Part shown: one piece after another, positions 9,484 through 17,482 of the stretch
Layout: each line of letters opens with the position of its first letter
How positions within the stretch are numbered: the stretch's first letter is position 1
Assembly: GCF_947498805.1 (NCBI RefSeq)
Contig: NZ_CANMLT010000002.1
Span: forward strand, 310,001-374,000
DNA from: an uncultured Tenacibaculum sp.
GTDB taxonomy: Bacteria > Bacteroidota > Bacteroidia > Flavobacteriales > Flavobacteriaceae
Direction: 5' to 3'
Length of the DNA: 64,000 nucleotides
The notes under the pieces: generated by a model
Database searches by the model: none
Told to the model about the DNA's origin: nothing
Seen by the model: the letters and a program-made list of their open reading frames with translations, nothing else
Translations under genes and position numbers: made by a program

Positions 9484-9760
9484 CTTATAAGAACCTTTCC
9501 TGTTCTTAACTTTCTCTAAAATTCTAGTATACTTTAAGAACTATTAATATAAAATATATAGTCTTAGCTACACTTTAGCTTTTTACAATAAAAAAGCAGC
9601 TCCCCCGAGCTGCTTACCCCTATAAATAATTTAATTCCCCAATTAAATACTCAATTTCTTGAGCACTTCAAAGTTGGAAAATAAAAAAGCTTTTTTTAAA
9701 CAAAATACCTTAAGTGCTGATTTTTAACACTTAAGTGTCTTCAATAGATCCTTAAAAGTA
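9484..9760 (-). other. gene-free gap with two hairpins; possible small RNA on the minus strand
   Basis: No convincing ORF on either strand. It holds a strong 8-bp hairpin AGCAGCTC-CCCC-GAGCTGCT at 9595-9614 followed, on the minus strand, by a TTTTTTATT tract, so it is a good minus-strand terminator. A second inverted repeat CTTAAGTG / CACTTAAG lies at 9709-9735. The nearest minus-strand gene already has its own terminator at 9761-9791, so the second terminator 150 bp further on suggests either read-through back-up or a separate short transcript of about 100-150 nt. Confidence 0.35.
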
Positions 9761-9791
9761 AAAAAGACGACTATAAAGTCGCCTTTTTCTC
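9761..9791 (-). terminator. terminator of the prohibitin-like gene
   Basis: Hairpin with arms GACGAC and GTCGCC flanked by A- and T-runs (one mismatch); on the minus strand the T-run follows the stem. Confidence 0.65.
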
Positions 9792-9809
9792 ATTTTTTAT
9801 GAAGTAAGT

Positions 9810-10637
9810 CTATTGATTTCCTAAAATAATAGGCATTCCGCTCTTTCCAGAACCAATGATAACTACTTTACTGTTAGGAGATTCCGACAACTTAGTAGTT
9901 GCTTCAATTCCTTTATCTTGTAAAATCTTATCTGTTAAGGAAGCACTTAGAATTTTGTTTGCATCAGCCTTTCCTTTTGCTTCAATTCGTTGACGCTCTG
10001 CTTCTTTCTCTGCTTTTTCAATTCTAAACTGATATTCTAAAGCTTCTTGCTCTTGTTTTAATTTACGCTCAATAGCATCACGAATTGTATTTGGTAATTG
10101 TACATCTTCTACTAAAACTCTTTCTACAATAATGTATTGATCTTTTAAAGTTTCTTGTGCAGAGGCTAAAATTTCTTGCTCAATTACATCACGCTTACTA
10201 GAGTACAATTGCTCAGGTGTATAACGTCCAACAACACTACGTGCTGCTCCATTAATCGCAGGATCTAATATTTCTGAAATATAATTTTCTCCTTTGGTTT
10301 TAATCAAAAAACCTAGTTTATCATATTCAGGTCTAAACCATACTGTACCATCTACTCTAACTTCTAATCCGTTTACAGATAATACATTCATTTGGTCTGA
10401 TATAGATTGCTGACGTACTTTTTGAACAATCATTTTATTCCATGGAGCCACAATATGAAACCCTTCTCCATAGGTCTTTTCTGTATTAATACCTTCTCCA
10501 AAACGCTCAAATAATACCCCTGCCTCACCTGGACCAATAGTCTCTGTTGATTTTGCAATAAAAAATATTAAAACAATTGCTATAGGAATTAACAATCCTG
10601 TTTTTGGAAAATTCAATTCAATCTGATTTCTTGCCAT
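9810..10637 (-). CDS. prohibitin/SPFH-domain membrane protein
   Basis: 275 residues from the ATG at 10637 (MARNQIELNFPK); an ATG 13 codons upstream would add an unlikely leader. One N-terminal membrane helix (LLIPIAIVLIFFIA, about 14-30) is followed by an SPFH domain (ETIGPGEAGVLFERFGEG, about 32-200). A charged coiled coil follows (about 185-235, with EKAEKEAERQRIEAKGKADA). Prohibitin-like proteins form large membrane rings that organise microdomains and modulate proteases such as FtsH; which role applies here is unknown. Single gene between terminators. Confidence 0.88.
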   Translation of the reverse strand: MARNQIELNFPKTGLLIPIAIVLIFFIAKSTETIGPGEAGVLFERFGEGINTEKTYGEGFHIVAPWNKMIVQKVRQQSISDQMNVLSVNGLEVRVDGTVWFRPEYDKLGFLIKTKGENYISEILDPAINGAARSVVGRYTPEQLYSSKRDVIEQEILASAQETLKDQYIIVERVLVEDVQLPNTIRDAIERKLKQEQEALEYQFRIEKAEKEAERQRIEAKGKADANKILSASLTDKILQDKGIEATTKLSESPNSKVVIIGSGKSGMPIILGNQ

Positions 10638-10749
10638 TATATAAGTTTTTTTGTAAAAATACTCAATTAATCGCAATCAGAGTGCACACAATTGTCTCCT
10701 AATAGTTCAAATTCTAAGGTTGGGTACTTTAAATAGAAGATAAAATAAA

Positions 10750-10773
10750 AAAAGGAGCCTGTAGCTCCTCTTT
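10750..10773 (-). terminator. terminator of the TonB receptor gene
   Basis: Stem AGGAGC / GCTCCT with a 5-nt loop; the minus strand continues with TTTTTTTATTTT. It lies directly after the receptor stop codon. Confidence 0.8.
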
Positions 10774-10777
10774 TACT

Positions 10778-12931
10778 TTATAATTCTATCAAAATTCCTG
10801 TATTGAAAATAAACCCATCAGTAGGTGCCCAAATGTCTGTAAAATCAGGATCATTATGAGGCGGTGTTACCATAGATTGATAGTTTTGTTGCTTGGTATC
10901 TGTAAAGTTCTCAAAGTTTGCATAGACACTTATTTTACCAAAAGTTCTCATTGCCATAAAGCCCATTGTCCAAAAATCTGGGGTTTCTGTAAGATCATTT
11001 CTTAATTGTGAACTTTTATAATAGGCTTCATATCCTATTCTCCACTTATCATGTACCTCATACATTAAAACTCCTCCAATACTATGTCTTGGAGTCAATG
11101 CTTTTTGATTTCCGTTCAACTTAACATTATTAAAAGCATAATTCGCAAATAATATAAAATCTTTATACTTAAGTTTTAAATTGGTTTCTGCACCATAACT
11201 ATTCAACAAACTTTTTGAATTGATAAACTCATAGTTTGTGCCATTGTTTTGTAAAACAAGTGAGTTCTTTAACTGTGTATAGAAGAACAACTGATTAAAT
11301 GATAATGAAACATGCTCATTGAATATTTTGGTTTTATAGTTTAAATCACCATTAAAACCAATAGATGTTTCAGCTTCAAAGTTATTTGCATTAATTGGTA
11401 ATACATTTTCATAAGAACGTTGCTCCCCTTCTTCTGTAAAAATAGTAGGTATTTTATATCCTAATCCTCCTCCTATTCTACTCGATAGATGCTCGCAATA
11501 TTTTATGTGGACAGAAGCTCTAGGAAGCACAAATACCCCATAATTATTATTGTAATCGGTTCTTAATCCACTTTCTAATGTAATTACCTCAGATACTCTC
11601 CAATTGTTTTGTGCAAATACTCCAGTTGTAAATTGTGTATAACTCCTATCAATAGCAGACACTTCATCTTCATTAAAGTTTTCATTAACGATGTTTCCTC
11701 CAAAAACCCAATCCAGTTTCTCCGTATACGTATTGTATGTTGCTTCTGTAAAAGTAGCCCATTGCTTTCCTTTGAATTGCATGTTTGGCATTAATAAATC
11801 ACGCTTGAAATAACTTACACTATTTTTAAAACTAAAGCTTTTATCATCCGACAATTGATTATTATAACTCAATTGTGTGGCATATCGTTCAGTTTTATTC
11901 TCTTCATAAAAGTTATGTCCTGGACTAGGATTACCGTTAATCACATCTTCATCTCCTCCTATTCTATTTTCTAAGGTAGTACTAAAGTTGAATCTCCATG
12001 TTTCATTTTCATTGGGATAATAGAAAAATGAAGGGGTCACACTAAAGCTTCTTACCTTGGGAATGTCTGTAAAATGATCATTATTTAAATCGGTTGCCTT
12101 TTGTAGATTTCCAGAAGTATATAAGGTCATTCCAAACTTCCCATACTTTTCACTGTAAAACGCATTTAAAGTACTTCCGTTTCTAGAGGTTTGATCGTAC
12201 ATGAGTTTTATCTCTCGTTCCTCTTTTGGTTGTTTAGAAACTAAGTTTACCAACCCTGCAATAGCTCCTCCACCATATAAAGTTGAAGAACTTCCTTTTA
12301 CAATTTCTACTTGCTGTAAATCTAACGGTGGAATTTGCATGATGCTTAATCCGCTTGAAAAGCCTCCAAATAAAGGGAATCCGTCTTTCAACAACTGGGT
12401 AAATCGTCCATCAAGTCCCTGTATTCTTATGGATTGATTTGCAGAGTTTGCAGATGTTTGTTGCATTTGAATTCCTGTACTTTCTCTTAATACCATAGCA
12501 ATATTTGCAGAATTCATTACCGCCTTTTCACCTAATTCCTCTGCTCCCACTACTTCTATTCTTGTGGGTATTTCTGCTATAGAACGCTTACTTCTGGTAG
12601 ATTGTATGACTACTGCATCTAAAGTTTCTTCGTCTTCATGTAGTTCAATGGTAATTAGATTTTTATTATTCGGAAATTCTAAGGTTTTCTCTACAGTTTC
12701 AAACCCCATAAACGAAATAATAAAGGTCTGTTTTCCATTCGGAATATTACTGATAGAGGCCAATCCATCTAAATCGGTTTGAGAACCTATGGTTGTATTT
12801 TTAATGTATACTGATGCTCCTACTATTGGATCTTTTTCATCAGAAAGCACCTTAAATTGTATAGCATTTTGTCCAGATACACTGGTTGCTAATAGCCCTA
12901 TTGCAAGGACTAGAAATATATGTTTTATCAT
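10778..12931 (-). CDS. TonB-dependent outer-membrane receptor with carboxypeptidase-like N-terminal domain
   Basis: 717 residues: signal peptide (MIKHIFLVLAIGLLATSVSG), a carboxypeptidase-D-regulatory-like domain (about 25-110, GASVYIKNTTIGSQTDLDG), a plug domain (about 120-235, ending VEIVKGSSSTLYGGGAIAG) and a beta barrel ending in FIFNTGILIEL. It takes up a substrate across the outer membrane using TonB energy. The size and single-chain architecture (no SusD partner) resemble siderophore, haem or metal receptors rather than glycan receptors. The gene upstream in the same direction encodes a small His-rich secreted protein, which hints at a metal substrate; this is inference. Confidence 0.9.
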   Translation of the reverse strand: MIKHIFLVLAIGLLATSVSGQNAIQFKVLSDEKDPIVGASVYIKNTTIGSQTDLDGLASISNIPNGKQTFIISFMGFETVEKTLEFPNNKNLITIELHEDEETLDAVVIQSTRSKRSIAEIPTRIEVVGAEELGEKAVMNSANIAMVLRESTGIQMQQTSANSANQSIRIQGLDGRFTQLLKDGFPLFGGFSSGLSIMQIPPLDLQQVEIVKGSSSTLYGGGAIAGLVNLVSKQPKEEREIKLMYDQTSRNGSTLNAFYSEKYGKFGMTLYTSGNLQKATDLNNDHFTDIPKVRSFSVTPSFFYYPNENETWRFNFSTTLENRIGGDEDVINGNPSPGHNFYEENKTERYATQLSYNNQLSDDKSFSFKNSVSYFKRDLLMPNMQFKGKQWATFTEATYNTYTEKLDWVFGGNIVNENFNEDEVSAIDRSYTQFTTGVFAQNNWRVSEVITLESGLRTDYNNNYGVFVLPRASVHIKYCEHLSSRIGGGLGYKIPTIFTEEGEQRSYENVLPINANNFEAETSIGFNGDLNYKTKIFNEHVSLSFNQLFFYTQLKNSLVLQNNGTNYEFINSKSLLNSYGAETNLKLKYKDFILFANYAFNNVKLNGNQKALTPRHSIGGVLMYEVHDKWRIGYEAYYKSSQLRNDLTETPDFWTMGFMAMRTFGKISVYANFENFTDTKQQNYQSMVTPPHNDPDFTDIWAPTDGFIFNTGILIEL

Positions 12932-13027
12932 GTATATGCTTAAATTAATTATAATATATATACGAAATCTTCTCTTTTGAAAAGATGCATATTTAGGGCT
13001 CTAAATGAGCGATACTTATATAATTAA

Positions 13028-13360
13028 TTAAGCTTTTGGTGGCTGAAAAACACCGTTTAGAAAAGAAAAGTTATATGGACTTTGATAAAAGTTAATTTCT
13101 TGCTTTAATTCAAACAAAGCAACGATTTTAAAGTCTGTATTGACAGGAATATATTCAGCAGAAAAACTAACTACGGTACAATGATGATGATGTTCTGTAT
13201 CTTTATCTTCTTCAGAATCATTTTGATGATGAATTTCTTCATGTGCATCATTAATATCAACATGTTCCGTTAAACTATCATATACCACCACATCATTATG
13301 CGCATGCAACGGTGGCATTAGCAATAATGAAGTTAACCATATGATAAGTAAGTTTTTCAT
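13028..13360 (-). CDS. small His-rich secreted protein upstream of a TonB receptor
   Basis: 110 residues with a signal peptide (MKNLLIIWLTSLLLMPPLHA) and an acidic, histidine-rich middle (EEIHHQNDSEEDKDTEHHHHC, about 41-61, here in one run just over the motif). After a single Cys comes about 50 residues of ordinary sequence ending in PPKA. The same order (signal, His-rich part, Cys, about 50 residues, PP near the end) is seen in the 20681 gene, which also precedes a TonB receptor. The His cluster suggests binding of Zn, Cu or Ni in the periplasm. No named family recognised. Confidence 0.7.
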   Translation of the reverse strand: MKNLLIIWLTSLLLMPPLHAHNDVVVYDSLTEHVDINDAHEEIHHQNDSEEDKDTEHHHHCTVVSFSAEYIPVNTDFKIVALFELKQEINFYQSPYNFSFLNGVFQPPKA

Positions 13361-13376
13361 GCTTATTTCTATACTA

Positions 13377-13384
13377 CAAAAGTA
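13377..13384 (-). promoter_or_regulatory. -7 element of the His-rich protein/receptor operon
   Basis: Minus strand reads TACTTTTG, matching TAnnTTTG, with the start codon only 17 bp away, so the mRNA leader should be about 12 nt. Confidence 0.5.
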
Positions 13385-13403
13385 ACAAAGTTTTATGAAT
13401 TCA

Positions 13404-13793
13404 TTATTCGTTCAATCTATCTTTAACGTATTCAATCTTCGTTTTACCGTGTGCTACCGGCTTTCCGTTATCATCTAAAGAAACCATAATTATTTTATCA
13501 ATGGCAATAATTGTTTTACGTGTTATCTTATTTCTTACCTCACAATTTAAGGTAATAGAAGATCTACCAAATTTTACAACCTCTATACCAATTTCTATAA
13601 TGTCTCCTTGTTTTGCAGAACTTACAAAATCAATTTCAGACATGAATTTGGTCACTGTTTTTGGTATTTCCAACTGAATAATAGCATACAATGCTACTTC
13701 TTCATCAATCCATTGTAATAAACGTCCTCCAAATAAAGTTCCATTTGGATTTAAATCTTCGGGTTTAACCCATTTTCTAGTGTGAAATCTCAT
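13404..13793 (-). CDS. acyl-CoA thioesterase (hotdog fold)
   Basis: 129 residues. Hydrolyses acyl-CoA to free acid and CoA. The hotdog-fold signature is clear: PEDLNPNGTLFGGRLLQWID (about 11-30), with the helix holding the catalytic acidic residue, then SEIDFVSSAKQGDIIEI and KFGRSSITLNCEV strands. Length and motif match the YciA/ACOT-type cytosolic thioesterases, with broad or medium-to-long-chain specificity. Lies between the VWA gene upstream and the His-rich gene downstream in the same direction, with 43-65 bp gaps. Confidence 0.88.
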   Translation of the reverse strand: MRFHTRKWVKPEDLNPNGTLFGGRLLQWIDEEVALYAIIQLEIPKTVTKFMSEIDFVSSAKQGDIIEIGIEVVKFGRSSITLNCEVRNKITRKTIIAIDKIIMVSLDDNGKPVAHGKTKIEYVKDRLNE

Positions 13794-13857
13794 ATAATCT
13801 ATTTACTACAAAGGTCTGTTAAAATCAATTTTAAACCCATTAAACTTGATTTCTTTT

Positions 13858-15876
13858 TTAGATTTTACCATAGTATTTTCTGATAAACCATTCTAAAGTT
13901 AATAAAGCAATGGCTAAAAACAAAATCCATTTCCAATCAATCAAATTTTGTTGTGTTTCGCTTGAAGATTGCGATGTATAATAGTTTTTATTATTAATCA
14001 ACTGGTTTTTAAGACTTTCATAGTCAGAATTAAAAAACAAACTCCCTTTTGAACGCAAGGCCAACTTTTCTAGCTTATTTACATTCGCATTTGTAAATTG
14101 CTCCTCAACTTCATAATCCGTTACTCTAAAAACACCTCTTCGACTTATAGATTGATTATCTACCGATACTTTAAACTCGTATTCTCCAGGTAAAATATCT
14201 TCTAAAACCGCTACGTATGAATTACTTTTTAAAGATAATGGGTACTTTCTCTCCTCTTTAGTTTCTTTATTAGTTAATGATAACCACAAACTAGCTCTAC
14301 TATCAAACAAATAATTATTATCTAAATAAAATGCTGAAATATTGATACTGGTATTGGCAGGATATAATTTCTTATAAGTTACCTCTAACCTGTTTCTTTT
14401 TTTGTTGGATGAAATATATTGAATTAAAGAACCTAAAAAAGCATCGAAATCTTCAAAAGATTCATTCCTTACATATGAATTTACCCTCCATTTCCATATA
14501 CCTTCACCAAATAAAGCAGCATATTTGATCTCATTATTTTCAAAAGTAGCCAATAAAGGTTCATCAGATTTTACTCCGGTTACTTTTTGAAATAACAAGG
14601 TTTGTGCTTCTTTATTTAAAGACAGTTTTCCAAACTTATCTTGTAATGGAGGAAACTGATTAAATCCTATATTTTTTTGCTGAAAGGTTAAAAACTTATC
14701 ATTGAAAGATGCTTCATAATTTTCAGATTGACTAATCGCATTTTTTTGAAACCCTAATTTCTTAGAATTCAAATAATTCCAATCGGTACTTTCTCCTGTA
14801 ATAATTAAAAAATTGGATTTTAAATCTGAAAGAAAGGTGTTAAAGTAACTATTCGGTTGGAACAATATAAAAAATTGATAATCAATACTTTTTATTTTCG
14901 AAAAATCTCTAACAAAAATATCTACACTACGATTTTTATTACTTTCTAAAGCCCTTTTAATCGCACCTAAATCTGGGTGCAAACTAGATGCTAATATGGC
15001 GCCTTTTTGCTGTTCATCAATGACCTCAATAGAGAAACTTTTACGGTTATTTTTTGTGTTTTTTTCTCCTTCAATCTGACTAACGGATGCCGTATAAAAA
15101 TGTGTTCCAACTTCATTAGATTCTAAATTAGCAACAACTGTTTTTGTGTTATTTTTTGCTGATAACTTTATATTTTGAGTAAAGACATTTCTTCGTTTTG
15201 TTGCTATTGAATACCTAACAGAAACTTCTTTTTTCCCTTTGTAATGGATAAGCGCTTCCACTGGAAACTTATTTTTTAAATAGCTATATCGATTTACATT
15301 TAATTGAGAAATTTGAATATCTTGATACACCGTTGTATCTCCAAATACAACAGGGTATATATTTAGTTTAGAATTTAAAAATTCGTAATCATTCCCTATT
15401 GTTTGATTTCCGTCTGTTAATAATACTACAGCTCCTAAATTATCTTTTAAGAGCTCATTGGTTTCATTTAATGACTTGGAAATATTTGTTTGTTTTTCAG
15501 AAAATTTTAAAGAATCGTTGAATACCAATCCGTTTCCAAATGAATAGGTCTTGATATCAAATTTATTTTTTAAATCACTATCGTTCACCACTCTCTCACT
15601 AAAGCCTTTCATGTTTTGGCTTTCATTAAAAAAAGAAATAGAAGAAGAATTATCTGAAAGTACCGTTAGTACAGGTTTCTTATTTACAATTGATTTAACT
15701 GTAATCTTGGGATTTAACAACAATATTAGCAATAAGAAAACACTTAACGCCTTTAGTGTAAATAATATAACTGTGATTTTTGGCTTTCTCTTTACTTTAA
15801 AAAAGTATTGAAAAAAAGCTACGAATATTCCTAGTAACAGTGCTAATAAAATATAAACGAGTGTGATTGTTTGCAC
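13858..15876 (-). CDS. VWA-domain-like inner-membrane protein
   Basis: 672 residues. Two N-terminal membrane helices (about 5-25 and 38-60), a VWA-like region with a metal-site motif DNSSS (DxSxS, about residue 75) and VVLLTDGNQTIGND (about 150). A long periplasmic-type region follows and a final helix (ILFLAIALLTLEWFI, about 650-665) precedes the basic end. This N-terminal double helix, VWA and C-terminal helix layout is typical of BatA/B-like and glutamine-amidotransferase-like membrane proteins of Bacteroidota. Function not established; likely an assembly or stress-related membrane scaffold. Monocistronic or leading the thioesterase gene. Confidence 0.75.
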   Translation of the reverse strand: MQTITLVYILLALLLGIFVAFFQYFFKVKRKPKITVILFTLKALSVFLLLILLLNPKITVKSIVNKKPVLTVLSDNSSSISFFNESQNMKGFSERVVNDSDLKNKFDIKTYSFGNGLVFNDSLKFSEKQTNISKSLNETNELLKDNLGAVVLLTDGNQTIGNDYEFLNSKLNIYPVVFGDTTVYQDIQISQLNVNRYSYLKNKFPVEALIHYKGKKEVSVRYSIATKRRNVFTQNIKLSAKNNTKTVVANLESNEVGTHFYTASVSQIEGEKNTKNNRKSFSIEVIDEQQKGAILASSLHPDLGAIKRALESNKNRSVDIFVRDFSKIKSIDYQFFILFQPNSYFNTFLSDLKSNFLIITGESTDWNYLNSKKLGFQKNAISQSENYEASFNDKFLTFQQKNIGFNQFPPLQDKFGKLSLNKEAQTLLFQKVTGVKSDEPLLATFENNEIKYAALFGEGIWKWRVNSYVRNESFEDFDAFLGSLIQYISSNKKRNRLEVTYKKLYPANTSINISAFYLDNNYLFDSRASLWLSLTNKETKEERKYPLSLKSNSYVAVLEDILPGEYEFKVSVDNQSISRRGVFRVTDYEVEEQFTNANVNKLEKLALRSKGSLFFNSDYESLKNQLINNKNYYTSQSSSETQQNLIDWKWILFLAIALLTLEWFIRKYYGKI

Positions 15877-15942
15877 GCAAATTCTTTTAAAACGTGAAGA
15901 TATAAATATCTCTCAAATAAATAAACCTAAACTTATTTTTCG

Positions 15943-15962
15943 TTTATGATTAGGGTCATAAA
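15943..15962 (+). promoter_or_regulatory. Crp/Fnr-type operator upstream of the 16008 gene
   Basis: Perfect palindrome TTTATGA-TTAGGG-TCATAAA. Its arms and 6-bp spacing match the second site at 16795-16814. Its centre lies 36.5 bp before the end of the -7 element at 15982-15989, which places it at about -41.5, the class II activation position. Confidence 0.7.
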
Positions 15963-15981
15963 CTTCATAGCTATTTGCTCA

Positions 15982-15989
15982 TAATTTTG
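15982..15989 (+). promoter_or_regulatory. -7 element of the 16008 gene
   Basis: TAATTTTG fits TAnnTTTG; the start codon is 18 bp further on. There is no good TTG at -33, as expected of an activator-dependent promoter. Confidence 0.6.
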
Positions 15990-16007
15990 TAGTAAAATAT
16001 TTAAGGC

Positions 16008-16343
16008 ATGAGTATTACAAAACAATTAACGGTAAGTACATCTATAAAAGAGAGAGCAAATTTTAATCCAATAGCTCTCATCAATAAAAAGATTGAAGAA
16101 GAAAGTGAAAACGCAATAGGTTTATCTGTGGTGTTTATCATGGTAGGAACCATGATTGCTTCGATATCTGCAGCGTTGGCAATACACGGGCCTATAAATT
16201 TATTTGCTTTACTATTTTCTTGTATTACAGCAATGGGAGCCAATGCTACAGCCATAAGCCAACGCCCATTTAAAACCATTGTATGGGCATTTATGATTAA
16301 TATAATTGGGAATATTTTATTAATAGTTTACCAACTTATGTAG
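16008..16343 (+). CDS. small two-helix membrane protein, putative Crp/Fnr regulon member
   Basis: 111 residues with a basic, soluble N-terminus (about 1-40) and two or three hydrophobic helices (about 41-62, 66-84 and 90-110), with the sequence GANATAISQRPFKT between them. No named family recognised. The plus-strand reading is supported by a promoter and an operator at the proper distance; the overlapping minus-strand ORF has none. The last 8 bp overlap the end of the convergent haemoglobin gene. Shared operator suggests a role in the same response as the haemoglobin, perhaps nitric oxide or low oxygen. Confidence 0.75.
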   Translation: MSITKQLTVSTSIKERANFNPIALINKKIEEESENAIGLSVVFIMVGTMIASISAALAIHGPINLFALLFSCITAMGANATAISQRPFKTIVWAFMINIIGNILLIVYQLM

Positions 16344-16743
16344 TTGGTAATTTTGGTTTAACTTCAAACATTCTAAAGAAGAGCATAGAAGCAATGTTTC
16401 TTGCTCTTTCTTTAGCCTCCGTAGCTTTATTTCCATGAAAAAGTTCATCTACGGTATTAAACCATAACTGTAACCAACGTCCGAAGTGTTCTTGAGAAAT
16501 ACTATGATTAAATTGGGCATCTACGTCTTTATGAGCCTTCATTGGGTTTCCTTTGAATTTTCTAACAAAAAACAAATTTGTCTCCCAAAAATCAGTTAAT
16601 TTTTGAAGATGAGATTCCCATTCATTATCCGGTATAATTTTCAGAAAAATTGGACCTATAAAATCATCCTTTTTAATTTTGTTATAAAAAGTTGAGACTA
16701 ATAAATAAACATCCGCCCTATTTTCTATTTCCTTTGTACTCAT
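16336..16743 (-). CDS. group III truncated haemoglobin
   Basis: 135 residues, matching the group III (trHbP) size. Recognisable elements: VYLLVSTFYNKIKKDDFIGPIF with the B/C helix Phe-Tyr pair, LTDFWETNLFF, then the distal-proximal region with KAHKDVDAQFNHSISQEHFGRWLQLW, where the proximal histidine is in EHFGRWLQLW. Binds haem and oxygen or NO in the cytoplasm; NO detoxification is the likeliest role but is not shown by sequence. Divergent from the Crp/Fnr gene, with an operator at about -41.5 of its promoter. Confidence 0.93.
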   Translation of the reverse strand: MSTKEIENRADVYLLVSTFYNKIKKDDFIGPIFLKIIPDNEWESHLQKLTDFWETNLFFVRKFKGNPMKAHKDVDAQFNHSISQEHFGRWLQLWFNTVDELFHGNKATEAKERARNIASMLFFRMFEVKPKLPTT

Positions 16744-16767
16744 TTCTCTATTTTAAATAACTCACAG

Positions 16768-16775
16768 CAAAAGTA
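16768..16775 (-). promoter_or_regulatory. -7 element of the haemoglobin gene
   Basis: Minus strand TACTTTTG. The distance from its end to the centre of the operator at 16795-16814 is 36.5 bp, the same as at the 16008 promoter. Confidence 0.6.
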
Positions 16776-16794
16776 TATCTTTATACAATTGCAA

Positions 16795-16814
16795 TTTATG
16801 ACTTAAATCATAAT
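16795..16814. promoter_or_regulatory. Crp/Fnr-type operator between haemoglobin and regulator genes
   Basis: TTTATGA-CTTAAA-TCATAAT, a palindrome with the same arms as 15943-15962. It sits at -41.5 for the haemoglobin promoter and touches the start codon of the regulator gene, so the regulator could activate the haemoglobin gene and repress itself. Confidence 0.7.
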
Positions 16815-17409
16815 GATACCACAAGAAATATTACTAAAATATAACGCTACCATAAAAACCTTTGAAAAAGATGCTACGCTATTTTCAGAAAACGAAACAG
16901 CTAGATATTACTATCAAATTGTTAGTGGCGCTGTAAAAATGAACAATTACAACGAAGATGGTAAAGAGTTTATTCAAGGTATTTTTTATAAGCAACAAAG
17001 TTTTGGTGAGCCTCCTTTATTCATAGATATAAAGTACCCGGCAAGTGCAGTTACATTGGTAAAAAGCGATATTTTATTAATAGATAGACAAGCCTTTTTT
17101 CAGCTTTTAAAAGAGCATCCAGAAATACATTTAAACATTACACAAAGTCTTGCTAAAAGACTTTACTACAAAGCCATTATTGCATCAGAAATATCTAGTC
17201 AAGAACCTGCACATAGAGTATTACGATTTATTGATTATCTAAAAAATGACGTAGCTAAAACAAGTGGCGATTTTACCTTTAAAGTAGATTATACAAGGCA
17301 ACAAATAGCAGATATCCTTGGCTTACGCGTAGAAACGGTTATAAGAGTTATTAAAAGTTTAGAAAAACAAGGAGAATTAAAAATCATCAAACGAAAGGTA
17401 TATCGTTAA
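16813..17409 (+). CDS. Crp/Fnr family transcriptional regulator
   Basis: 198 residues. Cyclic-nucleotide-binding-like beta roll (about 15-115), dimerisation helix (about 115-140) and winged helix with TRQQIADILGLRVETVIR (about 165-182). The recognition helix reads VETVIR, close to FNR (VETISR), with the Glu and Arg that read the GA of the half-site. The protein has no cysteine, so it cannot hold an FNR-type Fe-S cluster; the signal may be haem, NO or a small ligand. Divergent from the truncated haemoglobin gene, with the matching operator at its own start codon. Confidence 0.92.
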   Translation: MIPQEILLKYNATIKTFEKDATLFSENETARYYYQIVSGAVKMNNYNEDGKEFIQGIFYKQQSFGEPPLFIDIKYPASAVTLVKSDILLIDRQAFFQLLKEHPEIHLNITQSLAKRLYYKAIIASEISSQEPAHRVLRFIDYLKNDVAKTSGDFTFKVDYTRQQIADILGLRVETVIRVIKSLEKQGELKIIKRKVYR

Positions 17410-17450
17410 AATTACTCGATAATTATCAATTAAAAAACGATTGTATTTTC

Positions 17451-17458
17451 TATTTTTG
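17451..17458 (+). promoter_or_regulatory. -7 element of purB
   Basis: TATTTTTG matches TAnnTTTG; the ATG follows 24 bp later. Confidence 0.45.
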
Positions 17459-17482
17459 TGCCTTTCAACACAACAACACAAC

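Noticed and set aside
12201..12980. Three plus-strand ORFs opposite the first TonB receptor
   Set aside because: Complement of signal, carboxypeptidase-like and plug regions; no independent support.
16001..16279. 92-codon minus-strand ORF opposite the 16008 membrane protein
   Set aside because: The plus-strand frame has a promoter, an operator at matching distance and membrane helices; the minus frame has none and hydrophobicity follows from the other strand.
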